64,000 nt of DNA from Rhynochetos jubatus (Eukaryota > Chordata > Aves > Eurypygiformes > Rhynochetidae): positions 74,009,433 to 74,073,432 of the forward strand of contig CM050690.1 of the NCBI GenBank assembly GCA_027574665.1, written 5' to 3'. Numbering within the stretch: the first letter of the stretch is position 1; each line of letters opens with the position of its first letter. Of the stretch, positions 11,930 through 22,830 are shown piece after piece. Position numbers and translations under genes: made by a program. The notes beneath the pieces are model-generated. The model was not told the origin of the DNA and ran no database searches. It saw only the letters and a program-made list of their open reading frames with translations.

Positions 11930-11965
11930 CCACCTCCCACTCACCCCCACCCACCCCCCATTCAT
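11930..11965 (+). repeat. CACCC-rich low-complexity stretch
   Basis: A C-rich sequence of repeated CACC/CACCC words (CACTCACCCCCACCCACC and flanks). CACCC is the binding core of KLF/SP factors, but in this number the words more likely reflect simple-sequence drift. Confidence 0.6.
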
Positions 11966-12639
11966 ACACATACCACCTTATTTGATCAGACCTCATAAAA
12001 ACCAGATGCTATCTTGGAAACTAACTTCCTTGGGAAAATAAACTGCCTGTAGTAAATCCCAGGGCTAGCATGGGCAGCTGCCCCGATGCGCTGTCTGTGT
12101 GAGGCTCGCCACTTTGCAGAGTCTCAGGACAAACAGGGTAGTGTTAAACCTCTCTACAAATCACAGAAAAAGTGGGAGAAGTCGTGAAAATCCCACAGCA
12201 ACTGCTAGCAGGGAGCTGGGCTCAGTGCTAGGGTTTTGGGGGTGATGGAGGCAGCCGAGCAAATTAAAAAAATCCTGCAACCCTTAGATGTCAGCAGGTT
12301 GTCAGTGTCTCGGAGGCACTGCCATGAAATCTGCTCACAGCAAAGGGCTCGCTGATCGGCAGGAGGGCTGGCGAGAAAGAAGACAACATGCCGGGTGACA
12401 GTGGAGGCTCTGCACAGGGAGGCTGTCAGCGCCTGGAGGTGGTGGAGGGCCTCCTGCCCCACCAGCCCAGCCTCCAGTGAACCTTGCCAGAGCGTGCAAG
12501 CAGGAAGGGAGCAATTGTGCGTGGACATGGAAGCGTGCAGGGCTGTTTTTCCTCAGGCACAGAGTGCCCAGGGTCTTGCACAGCCCTGGAGCCAATTGCA
12601 TCATGCTGCCATCAGCCAGGCAAACATGCACCGGTGGGA

Positions 12640-13010
12640 TGGAGGGTCAGCCCCGGCACTTGGATGCTCAACGAAGCTTCCCAAGCTCGCTGACGGAAAT
12701 GAAAGCGCGCCGAGCACGGAGGGATGCCTTTCCCGGATATTTGGCACAAGGAAGAATGTAGAGTTCTTGGAGCGGGCACGGCCACCCGCAGCTGTGCAAA
12801 CAAGCCCGCCGAGAAGGTGACTTACCTTGGCCCCCGGCCGAGATTGCAGACCCCCTGCCTCCAGGAAGCCTTTTCCCTTGCCCAAAGACAGGACGAGGAA
12901 AGCCGAAGGCTGTTTCCCAGTGGGAAGCTCCGTCTCACAGGCCAGCCCGTTAAATGAGCTGGCTTGTGTTAGGACTGAGCACCGATAGCCACTGTCAGCC
13001 TGACCCAACC
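12640..13010 (-). other. CpG-containing segment with minus-strand splice-donor consensus
   Basis: On the minus strand the sequence GGCCAAG/GTAAGTCACC (centred near 12824) is a near-ideal 5' splice site. The 180 bases upstream of it on that strand are open (from an ATG at 13008) and relatively CpG-rich, including GCGCGCC and CGGCCG words nearby. No convincing acceptor is present upstream, so if real this would more likely be a first exon, possibly untranslated. The encoded peptide is not recognisable. By chance a 64-kb window is expected to contain several sites this good. Confidence 0.15.
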
Positions 13011-13977
13011 CAGCACATAGCAGTTGCTTCTCAGTTTTAATATATCCTTCCAGTCAAGGCAAGTTTCTCTGCCAGCAGAAAAGCTGCGGCAGTGACTGCA
13101 GGCGGGAGGGCTCGCTGTGCTGCTTGAGTCTCATCCACCACTGCAGCATCTCCCTGAACGCTGCAGCCCAGGAGGGATCCCACATCCAGTTGGACGGGCA
13201 GAAGGAATGCAAGGCCCCAATCCAGGAAAGTACATGCTGATCCGTCAGCACCCGGGTGCTCCTGACCCCTGTCACCTAGAGGAAACTAACTTCAGATGGC
13301 AAAGAAGGGAGAATGAGCTGCGTCAGACCCAGGCGGAATCGGATGCCCAGGAGTGAGCTGGCTGGAGGTTGCATAGGAAAACACCATGTCAGAGCCTGGA
13401 CATGACTCCAAGTGTTGACAGGTCCCAACTTGATCCCCAAAAGACCATCCCTGGTGCAGGAGGCAGGAGAGAAAGTACCAGTCATCAATTTGGGATGCCC
13501 AGGCCATGCTCCTGGCTCCATGGCAATTTTCCAGCCTGGCTCCAGATGTACGGAGCCCAGGAAGGGTGAAGGTGCTCCCAACTCTGCCCTCCCCATGTCC
13601 AAACATGGGGAAAATATTAGTTTTCTCCCATTTTGCTTCCCCAGACTGACCACAACAGGCAACAGATGGAGTCTGGAGGTGCTACAGTAAATAAAGTTGG
13701 AAGGGATTTTAATTCCACAATTCCACCTGTTTTTTGGAGATGGAGGTGAGGAGGAGGAGGGGGGAGCACGATCACGAAATCTTTGTTTCCCCAGGCTCCT
13801 TCAGCCTGTTTCCTCCCAGTCTTTTGTACTACTTGAACGAACTCGAATTTTGGAAAAATAAACCAGAACAAATAGCAATAAATACAGTCTGGCTTAGAGG
13901 GAAACTGCTGGGAGAGCTCCAGATCCTGTCAAGAATCATCTGACACCACTGAAACCCTGTGGTCCATTTCACCCCAG

Positions 13978-14015
13978 TGGGACATGCGGACCGTGGTGGG
14001 AGATGCGGACCGTGG
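13978..14015 (+). repeat. 19-bp tandem duplication, CpG-containing
   Basis: Two head-to-tail copies of TGGGASATGCGGACCGTGG (13978-13996 and 13997-14015) differ at one position (C versus G). Each copy retains two CpGs, suggesting that the duplication is recent or that the CpGs are unmethylated or conserved. Confidence 0.9.
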
Positions 14016-14399
14016 GGGTAGCCCCACCGGGTGACCCTCCTAATCTGGCCAGGAAGGAGCTCGCCCAGCCCCAGCTGGGAAGAAGCTCTCTGCAAGCTCC
14101 TGGGCTCGGTGTGACTTTTCACCGCATGCAGCTATTGGATCCAGATGGGGAGAGGAGATGAAGAGCTTCTGCGCCGACACAGAGCAGCCGCAGCAACGAG
14201 GTGATGGGGTATCAGTGGTTTGACCCTGGGGATGGAGCCTGGTCTAGTGGCAACAGAAACCACTGGCTGCAGTGGGCTGGGCAGATGGGGGCTTCCCCTC
14301 CCAACATCCCTAGGAGGGACGCTGTACTGTGCAACAGTCTGGGCTGAATTCAGGCTTTTAAGGGTTAGGATTGGGGATGTTGTTGTATGACACAACACT

Positions 14400-15660
14400 G
14401 CTTAATCCAGAGCAAGTCAGCATCCATAGCCACACTAAATCCTACTGCTGTAAGGGTACTCAGACCACACTGAGAACATCTATCATATTTTCCTATGCCT
14501 CAGTTTAGTGAGCCCTCTAACCCCTGACAACAGGAACTACAATGGCTGAGAATCTCAGTCAACTAATGCCAATTGAAAAAAAGAATAAATATTCAACTTT
14601 ATCAGAAAACCAAAAATGAGAGAGGGAGGAGGACCCTGCAACACACCAGTTCCTGCCTGCCACTGGGAGCACTACCTTAAAACGATTCAACAACTAAGCC
14701 ATCACACAAAACCCCAGCTGGAATCACACCGGCTTCTTGTCCAAAAGCCCTTCTACAACCTTTGAGGACACCTTCCGATAGAAGTGCATTAAAGGGTACA
14801 CTCATGGTAACGGAAACCAAAAAAACTCAAAAGTCAAGAAGAGAACCCCTTTGCTGAACTGCAAACCCAGCCACAGGGACACAGCTGACCCACAAACCCA
14901 CCACCAAGCAGCACATGAGCCGATGGTCATCCCCCACTGACCACCATAGTCTCAGCACATCTTTACCTTGCATCTGTGATGGAGCCTCCTCATTTGTCTT
15001 ATCACCCTGGTCTGTACAGAAGTTTACAGAAAAAGAAAATACACCACAGCCACTACCCTGAGTCCAACCTACTGGCCACAGTTCAAATTATACCAAATAC
15101 ACATCTTCCTGAGCAGGACAAGAAAAGTCAAAACAGCATAAAAGAGTAAGCCAGACCACGCAGAAGAGAAATGGGCAGGCAAAAACACCAACCAAAAAAG
15201 CCACACTCAGGTTTCACGAGTTGACTCTGGTAACAGAGCCTTTATTCCAAAGCCAGGGATTGCCTCTTACTAGATTGGCTTTGGTTAGCCCTGCCCTGGT
15301 GCTATAACTCCTTCATTTTACCAGTTTGGAGCTAGAACAGCCCCCAAGGCAACCCTCTGTGAGCCTCCCAAATTCACCTGGACTGCAAAGGTCCCAGCTT
15401 GCTGTCTATGGGACCACTCCATGCAGCTTTACCACTTCCAAGGAGGTGGCCTGCCACCTTGGAGCTAGCAGAGTCATCTGAGTCTGTTTTCACCAAAATT
15501 CCCCCCAAAAACCAGCCCGTATTGTAGCAGAGCAGAGGGTTAAAGTCCCAATTACAGAACTGGAAACACAGTTACCCAAGAGAAAAATAAACCAATTACA
15601 AAAAAAGCCAAAAACACAATTCCAGATTATATTTAACACTCAAATTCCTTCTTAATTGCT
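14400..15660 (-). mobile_element. Compositionally distinct block, possible old LTR-type element (minus strand)
   Basis: For about 1.26 kb there is no open frame of 60 codons on either strand. The sequence is AT-richer, low in CpG, and differs in texture from both flanks. Read on the minus strand it contains many TG- and T-rich words (TTTTTTGGTTGGTGTTTTTG). It also contains AATAAA (15246-15241) followed by a CTCTG-TTAC-CAGAG hairpin and a GU-rich downstream region, the arrangement expected of an LTR R/U5 region. I could not find paired LTRs, a primer-binding site, target-site duplications or any retroviral coding remnant. A solitary, decayed LTR plus flanking element sequence, or an unrelated non-coding RNA 3' end, would both fit. 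Confidence 0.3.
15180..15246 (-). terminator. Candidate polyadenylation signal, minus strand
   Basis: Minus strand: AATAAA at 15246-15241, then about 30 bases later a strongly GU/U-rich downstream element (GTGTGGCTTTTTTGG with TGGTGTTTTTG). Hexamer, spacing and downstream element together match the mammalian/avian cleavage-polyadenylation arrangement. Cleavage would be expected near 15220. It may belong to the LTR-like block in which it sits. Confidence 0.35.
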
Positions 15661-18600
15661 CCAGTGTCTCAGCCAGCTTGCAGGGGAGGAGCGGGGACTG
15701 GCAAATTAGCTCCCCCAGGGCTGCTTCCCCCTGGGGAGCTTTCCCAATTTACATTCCCATTGTGTTCTTTAATTAGTACATTCCTACAGCTTTTCTGAGA
15801 GTCCCAACACTTCCAGGGCTGTGACAGTACTTTATAAATAATAAGTCGGAGGGAATACTCACTGTACCCCGCTTCACTCCTCCCAGTGTCCCAGCTGGTT
15901 GCTGGCAGCTTTTGCAGGGACCACACATGGTCTAGAGCAGCCCACCACCACCATCACCCCCAGAGGTGGCCTTGGTGGGGACCTCAATAACCTCCTTTCT
16001 GCTTCTTCTTCCCACCTTGCAAGCCTCTTGTTTGGGATCCCGCCTTCCAGACAGGCTTCTCCCAGCAAAGCGTTTGGACTTGACGCCCCCCCAATAATGT
16101 GGACCCATGCTGGCGAGAAGGGCTGAGAGGACACCTTGGGGGGAAGACACCTCGGGAAAAGGTCCCTGTGACCCTTTGGCTGGCCGGTGACTGGACAGGA
16201 TGCTGCCACAGGCATCACTGGCTCACCCAGACTTTGTGACTTAGGCTCTTCCCAGAGCCATCCCAACATCAGCATCAGCAAGCAGTGGCGTGCTGCTGCT
16301 CCGCACCAGGACCCAGGTAATACACACCAGCCTACGATTTCTGGCACCCTAGGGATGCAGAAACTACTTCCTTAGGGATGAAAAAAGGTGGGGTGTGTGG
16401 GGATTTATTTAGTCTGCAGCACATCAGACAGCCCTTGCCAGGGTATGAGCAGAGATCAGGACCCCTCGCCACTCAGAGCAATGGGAAGCTTCCAGCACCT
16501 TCAGCCTCACAAAGGTTTCACCCAGATAACCGTAAAAAACAAGTAGGAAAAAAGCCCAGTGTAAAGGAAAGCAACAACTCAGCACTGCCATGCATCAGAG
16601 GCTCCAACCCAACATTTTCCCAAGTCTCATTAGGGATGATTTATGAAGGCTGACACCGTCATCAACCTCTGACCATGTCCCCACTGCCTTCAGGGCATTT
16701 CACAGCCTGCTCGGACTGTCCAGCAGCAACGTGGGGGGGATGATTACATTTTTATCTTGCCTGTTAGCACAGTGAGGTGCTTTGAAGAAGACTCATTGGA
16801 TCATCTTACCTGCAGCAACCCGGCTGCTTCACCCACCCTCGTTTCGGGGATGAGCCCTGCACGCAGCAGTGCTGCTCGCACCGCGTGCTTGCACACACGT
16901 GCAGCGCTGCTTGGCACAGGTTGCGGGCACTAATAACTGGCCATTTACAACCCCATCTGGTTCTGACATGTCCATTATTCAAAGGCATTTGGCAAAGACC
17001 TTGGGCAACTCATTTGCAGAGTCCGGGTCAGTTCACAAGCTCATGAATTCCCAAACTATTCGCTGGTCATGACCGTAGCCAAGCTGTGAATAGGTTTTTG
17101 GCAGATTTGAAAGGAGCTAGTGTTTTCTGAAAACACCTGCCTTCAGAGGCTCCAAAAGTCCACAGATTCCCACTCCTTCTTAAGATGCCCATCTAGGCCT
17201 TACAGAGGTGGGAAAAACTTGACTACAGCTATAGAGCATCCCACTTTTTACCAGTCTCATAGGAGATCAAGTGACATCAAGGTCCCTGAACCAGGGGTCC
17301 GAGTCTCACCTCACCTTTCGCTGCCCACCCAGGTCTGGAAACAGGCAAAAGCAGAAGCAGCTCCTGGTCCAGAACCCTCCCCAGTCCCTCTGCCCAGCCT
17401 TCTCTAACCATCAGGGTGAGAGTGGGATAACGGATACCACTGGCTACTTCCAGCCAAGCCCCAAGCCCAGAGAGATGATCCGTGAGAGGTGACAGCAGGA
17501 GCAGCCCTGGTAGCATGCTCCTGGTCCTGCAGCTCACACATCAGGATAATACACAAGTTGAAGCCCCACAGGAGACATGGAAAAAGCATGCTCAGCACCT
17601 TTATTTCCAGCCAACTCATGTCATGCTTTCATCTCCCTCAACCCACTGGAGCCGCGGCACACTGCAAAGCACAGACCAGGGGAGTTTGCTGTCTCACACC
17701 GGAAAAGATGCAGCAAGATTTTCCCTCCCGCCCTGTGACCAAGGCTCTGCTCTTCCCTTCTCCAGCTGCCTTTTGCTCGGTGCAAAACCCTTCTGAGGTT
17801 TTCTTGACCAGTGAGCAACCCTTCCCCTCCACAAACAGCAGCCCACAAGGCTCTCCCAGATCAGGAGGCATCGCATACGCGCTCCAAGAAGGAGCGGGAG
17901 GCGCAGGCGGGGGAATACGAGACGGGGTTTGCTCGGAGACAGCTCTCTGCTTTTGGCAGTACTCGAGGGCATTTGTTTTGAAGCTATGTTTACATGCCTT
18001 TGATCAGACGTGTTTAACTTTTCTGGTTGGTGACAGCAGCAAAACAAGTTTGATACAAGGATAATGAAACACATTGTGCGCCTGTACATGTAAACGGCTA
18101 TAACAAGGCTGTGCACATCAGTAACTCAAACTGGGGGTGAGGGGGATGTGTGAAGACAGTGATCATGATGATGCCAACAAGTTAAATATATAAAAAAATA
18201 AGCACTAACCCAGCAACAACAGCTCAGTCTCAGCTGCTGGAGTTGACCAAGTGGAGTCTACCCTGAGTCCAGTGAGGAAGCCAAACTCCTTCCAGCATCG
18301 TGGGGAGCTTTTCCTTAGCAGCTCAACGGGGCAGGAACAACATGGCTCGGGAGGGGGCACTGGTGTGGAGTAGCTCATGCCATTTCCAACATCTGAGGTT
18401 CAGCAGCAGCTCTCAAAGTCAGAGCTATCTTTTGAGAAATGCTGGTACAGGACCAGAGAGCAAAAAGGAAAGGCAGCTTTCAGAGATGCTCCTGAAATAG
18501 CTGCTCTCCGAAATGCTACAGCACACCTGGCACAATTACCAAAGACGAACTTGCATATATTTAGACCAATGGGACCATTAAACACCCTACCGTCATTTCA

Positions 18601-18880
18601 AGCCTCGCAAGGCAGGGAAACACAGAGTATGGCCGGCATCCTTTCAGCACAGGAGGATGTGGGAGCCATGCACACAGCTGTAAAATTGGAAACATTTCCA
18701 GGCACTGCAACAGGGGCAGCCACACGCTGAACTGCTAACACAGCCCCTGGCATGGGGCAAAGCCTCATCACAGGCTGAGGGCTGCTCCCACACAGTGGTT
18801 TGGATACAATAATCCTATTTTGGAGGTTAAAGGAGACACAGAGGAGTGTGGATACTCCAGTCTCTGCTAGACAGCAGACC
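15661..18880. other. Non-coding DNA, nothing recognised
   Basis: Moderate-GC sequence without exons or identifiable repeats. Overlapping frames at 15874-16347 and 17489-18116 (up to 191 codons) lack domains. A minus-strand donor-like sequence (CTGCAG/GTAAGA) occurs near 16810 but has no partner acceptor that I can support. 18120-18300 is AT-richer with ATGATGATG and ATATATAAAAAAATA words. Confidence 0.5.
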
Positions 18881-19440
18881 CGAGCATGCTTAATTTACTA
18901 GCGCAAATGCCAGCAGAGAGACTTTATTATAAAGTCCCATGCTGACCATGCTTCAAGATGAGAGATGCCACCATCTCTCCGTGCTTAGCGCAGCAAATGA
19001 GTGGAGCACGTTGGCGCAAGAGGTTTCCTAATGGCATGCCACCTCACTACGCAACCTGTCAAGCCAACACAGGCTTAAGCAGTGGATCTTAGTTGGCAAT
19101 AGAGGGGGAAGTGAATACTCAGCTGTGATAAATATTTAACGTGCTTTTAGTCCTGAAGAAGTGTAGCACTAAGGCCATCATCCTGTAAGTGAAAACCAAG
19201 GCTGATTAATGGGGGAAGGTACTCCCATTTATGGGAGGTTAGGATCAATCCCAATTCTCAGCTATTTGTTGAATCTTTAATGCTCTTTTTCGAGAGCAGA
19301 GTTCCTTGGTGAAGGGCAGCATCCTAATAAGGCTGCTTTAACGGCATGGATGTTAAGGGGGTATAAATAAAAGCCCCCTGTGAAAAATAAACAATGAGAT
19401 GAAAAAGGAAGGTTTCATGTGGTCACTGCATTTGCCTGGC
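18881..19440. promoter_or_regulatory. AT-rich, frame-free island; candidate regulatory element with TATA-like box
   Basis: This lies inside an approximately 680-base stretch without sizeable open frames. It contains GTGATAAATATTTAACG (FOX/POU-like), CTGATTAATGG, CCTAATAAGG, and TATAAATA at 19362-19369 on the plus strand. The TATA-like octamer sits inside GGGGG-TATAAATAAAAG-CCCCC, so it is bracketed by complementary G5 and C5 runs. There are no repeats and the texture is complex throughout. As a core promoter it would start transcription near 19393, but nothing downstream looks like an exon, so an enhancer-type conserved element is the preferred guess. Confidence 0.25.
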
Positions 19441-20230
19441 TCAGAAAAAGACAGTTTTGAGGTCTTCTCTCTTTTTTGGAGGATGGGTTTACCTCTTTCA
19501 GAGCTTGTCCTGTCACCTCAGAGCTGAGTCCAAGGTACCCTACTCTGTACCAGCCCAAAGACAAGCTGCTGCTCTGGGAAGGAGGGAGCACTGGTGCCAA
19601 GCCAACAGGCTGCAGTTTCACCTTCTCATGCTCTACCTCTTCCCTCTCCAAGCAAGGTGGCCCCATATCATCTTCCATCTCACCAGCCAAGACAAATCAC
19701 CTGCCTCTGCGGTTCTATCAGCATCAACCACACCTCCTCTCATGCTCTCAGACACTCCCCTTCACTTCTCCTTTCTCCAGAGTACCAGGGTGAACAGACA
19801 GCTTGCATTTGCAAGGCATTTCCCAGGGATGCAGGAGAGCATCCCTCTTTGTCCCTTTTGGGTCTTCCATTGCATCACCCTCCTGTGTCCCCCTTCTCCC
19901 ACACTCACTTCCCCTAATAAATCCTCTTTTGCTTATCTCTGCTTCACCATCCAGCACTGCCACCTGCAAACAAAGCTCTCCCTGCACATCTCTGCTTGCT
20001 GGCCATCCCTCCATGCCCACAGGCAGAAGCCCTGTAACAAAGATGAAGAGTCACATATTCTTGCCACCTCTCTCCATCTGCTTATGCCTTTCAGGTTGCA
20101 TTACACCCTGTGTTGTTTCTTGTCTGCATCTAAACATCATCTCCTTCCCGGCCGTGCTGTTCCCTTTGCCTGCACCTGTACCAGGGATGATGAGGCCAAG
20201 AGAGGTAGAGAAGAGAGGGGATGAGAAGGC
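19441..20230 (+). other. Pyrimidine-biased (CT-rich) non-coding stretch
   Basis: The plus strand is enriched in C and T (TCTCC, CTTCC, CCTCTC words) over about 750 bases. It therefore stays open for 255 and 197 codons in two plus-strand frames at once. Two simultaneous long frames, Ser/His/Leu/Pro-rich peptides and no domain argue that this is a compositional artefact rather than a gene. Confidence 0.6.
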
Positions 20231-21520
20231 AGCCAGGAAAGGTGACAGCAGGAGGCAGCAAGGGAGACAGTGTGATCACAGCAGGGGAGAGCAAAAAGCC
20301 AAGCATAGGTTCCCACATATGAGCAGGGCTGGCACATCCCTGCTGAGCCACTCCGACTCCATCAAACCATCAGCTGTAACCGAGTCGGTTGTCTGAGCTG
20401 AGAAAGGACATTGGCTTCTCCCTGGCATGATAATTGTGATGAGAAGGCAATGCTATCCCCAGGCATGAGCCCAGTGCCTCCCTGACTCCCAAAACATTTT
20501 CTCCCCCCTCCAAATTGCAAGGGGACCAACCTTCAAAATACCTTCTCTCCATCCTCAGTGCGCTGAGATGGTCCTTAGAGGCTTCCCAAAAAATGAGACT
20601 GACCCAAAAGCAGGCAGCATTGCTGGACAACCTCCTTCCAGGGCTGCAAGTGCACCGGTTGGAGGAGCGAGGGCAGAGGGCTGCACTCTTTCACTGCTGT
20701 ACACACATCCTTTCCTACTCCCATCTGTCAGGCAGGACCACTCTGCACTGACCATGCGACAGGATCAATCAGCATCTCTTCCCCCACAAGTCATCTCCAT
20801 GGTAACTGTCTTTCCCCATCCACCACTGTAAACAGGAATTAGGAGTAAAGCTAGGACTTTGGTGCAGATTAACCTGCACATTTTCCTCAGTCACAGCACA
20901 AGTACCACACATCTGTCCTTCCCCTGTGACAGGTCTCAGCGTGCTGCCCTGTGTTGCCATAATCAGAGAGATGCTGTGAGACCTGTTCCTCTGCCCAACC
21001 TTAGCAAGCTGTCCCAGGCCATCCCTAAGCCCCCAGCAAAAAAGCAAGGAAGCTGAAGTATTCTGCTGTGTGCCTACAAGCTAGCAGAGACAGAAGCTGC
21101 TATGCAACATGTTGGCATTAGGGGAAAGCCCAGCACCAGAGAACCTGCCTCATCGCAAGGGGGACAACATTACATCCCATGTCCCCGTGGAACTTGGCAT
21201 ACTCACTGCCAAGCAGCACAGATGGATTCACCGCGTGGCAAAGCCAAACGGAGGAAGGATGCTCCCAGCCCAGGGAAGGCACAACCAAGCCCTAGGCTGC
21301 AGCCAAACTGCCCAGGTGCTCTGGCTTCTCGCCCCAAACCAGGAGACCCTTTGGCAGAGCCATGCGCTCGGGAAGACGATGCCTGTGCAAGCATTAGAGA
21401 CAGGGCTGCCTTTGTTTACAGGCCACTGGCAATGGTGCTGCGCACCCCACATCCTCCCCCAGCCAGAAGCGAGCTCCAAGAAAGGAAATTACACGAGCCA
21501 GAAGGTTTGATGGAATGAGC
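20231..21520. other. Non-coding DNA, nothing recognised
   Basis: Ordinary moderate-GC sequence. Paired overlapping frames at 21102-21518 (138 and 133 codons) are unrelated to any family I know and lack splice context. Confidence 0.5.
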
Positions 21521-21524
21521 CCAT

Positions 21525-21745
21525 TGGGCGGCTTGAAGATAGCTATTAATGGAGAGCTTTCTCTAATTGCTTTTGTATAATCTGGGGCTGCTAGGCGGAA
21601 CTGGGTAATAAATGAAATCCAATTACATTTTCTCTCAGTATTTATTTTATTAAGTAGAATTCATCAGCTGATGAAGGGCCCCTCGAGGTAATGGCTCATG
21701 ACCTAGTGGAAGGCACTTTTTTTATTATTATTATTTTTCCCACTC
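21525..21745. promoter_or_regulatory. Candidate conserved regulatory element with 16-bp E-box palindrome
   Basis: An AT-rich island begins sharply after CpG-containing DNA. It carries GCTATTAATGG, CTCTAATTGC, GGTAATAAATG and CCAATTACATT, all with homeodomain-type TAAT/ATTA cores. It also carries a perfect 16-base palindrome TTCATCAGCTGATGAA (21660-21675) centred on a CAGCTG E-box, then GGGCCC and CTCGAG. It ends in a short TTA run (21721-21737). No low-complexity decay is seen before the run and there is no reading frame. Enhancer function is inference from motif density. Confidence 0.35.
21721..21737 (+). repeat. Short TTA trinucleotide run
   Basis: TTTATTATTATTATTTT, about four TTA units in a T-rich context. 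Confidence 0.75.
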
Positions 21746-22680
21746 AGGGAAGCAGATAATTCAGTTCCCCAGTAAATGCAGACTGGTACCCCTGCATCAT
21801 AGCGTGAGTGACCGGTCCCTGGGCACGGGGTTCCCACAGGGTGCTCAGCACCCACACTGTCCTTCCAAGCAGGATCCCTGCTCTGACTGCTGGAGTCCTA
21901 ATGAGCACAATGGGTAATTGAACCTGAGCTTCAGCCTGCCAGCCAAACTGGAGATGGATCTACAGCACACAGCTTGCACAGTGTGCTCCAGAGGGCTGCA
22001 GCAGGGATTAGTCCCACTGGGGATGAAGTAAGAATTAGTTTCCGACCTCATCTTCTCCACTGGAAACTGTAGATTTTGGTGCCAGTGCTGCTTCCCCAGG
22101 ATGGGGATCAGACTTTGGGCTCAGTGTAGGACTGTGACTGAACAGGCTATGAAAACCAGCAACTTGGATCCATCACACCCAGCCCTGCACTCCAGCAAAT
22201 TTATAAAGACGAGCCTTATATCGCTCTGCAACACGGCACCTCAACCACCACTGGCTGGTGGTATAGACTCAGTTGCTGGTGGTATAAACCCAGTTGCTGG
22301 AGGCCATGGCACTGCTCAGCACAGATCCCAGGCCCTGGCATGCAGTGCCTTCTCTGAGGTGTGGAAAGCAGCAAAGCCCAGTGTAGGCCAGGAGGGGTTG
22401 CTCCAAGTGTTCCCATCCAAGCTTCAGCCAGCATCCCTGTGAAGCAGGGGTGGCCACCACAATGCAAGCCCCTTCCTCCTCCTCCTTCCACAAAAAGCAG
22501 CAATGGGGCTGGGGTTTGCCAGGTAACTGTGGGATCTGGCACAGCACTGCTGCCCCTTTTGCTGGAGCCCATAGCAAGGGCTCCTCCAGAACAAGCAGGT
22601 AGGATACCTCCAGGATCTCATGATTGGCAGCTGGGCTTTCCACCATCCCTCTTCCCACCCAGATACTGACTGATGTTCAT
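21746..22680. other. Non-coding DNA with a 21-bp tandem repeat
   Basis: No gene recognised. Short overlapping frames at 22101-22693 are unsupported. The tandem repeat at 22254-22300 is listed separately. Confidence 0.5.
22254..22300 (+). repeat. 21-bp tandem repeat, two copies plus a partial third
   Basis: Units begin GCTGGTGGTATARACYCAGTT at 22254 and 22275, differing at two positions. A third partial unit starts at 22296 (GCTGG). Three upstream bases (CTG) hint at an older unit. Confidence 0.85.
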
Positions 22681-22689
22681 CCCTCGCTC

Positions 22690-22830
22690 CCAAACCCAGC
22701 GCCGACAGCCGCGGCTCGCCCAGCTTTCACTGCCATCTTGTCATACTAGCAATTTATCACCCGCCAGTGAGCGCTCGTTACAGACGACAGACTCCAGTGT
22801 CCATTAATTAATGGGAAATACTTAGAGAGG
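22690..22830. promoter_or_regulatory. Candidate regulatory element with homeodomain palindrome
   Basis: A CpG cluster (GCGCCGACAGCCGCGG at about 22699-22714, GAGCGCTCG near 22770) passes directly into AT-rich sequence with GCAATTTATCACC. This is followed by the perfect 14-base palindrome CCATTAATTAATGG (22801-22814), a paired TAAT arrangement of the kind bound by dimerising homeodomain proteins. Retained CpGs beside TAAT cores suggest constrained rather than decaying DNA. Function is inference. Confidence 0.35.

Noticed and set aside
13690-13725. TTGGAAGGGATTTTAATTCC as a minus-strand CR1 end
   Set aside because: Only the TTGGAAGGGA word fits. No terminal octamer repeats or upstream CR1 wording follow.
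19457-20396. 255- and 197-codon plus-strand open frames
   Set aside because: Two frames are open at once in CT-rich DNA, with no domain, splice site or codon preference. Compositional artefact.
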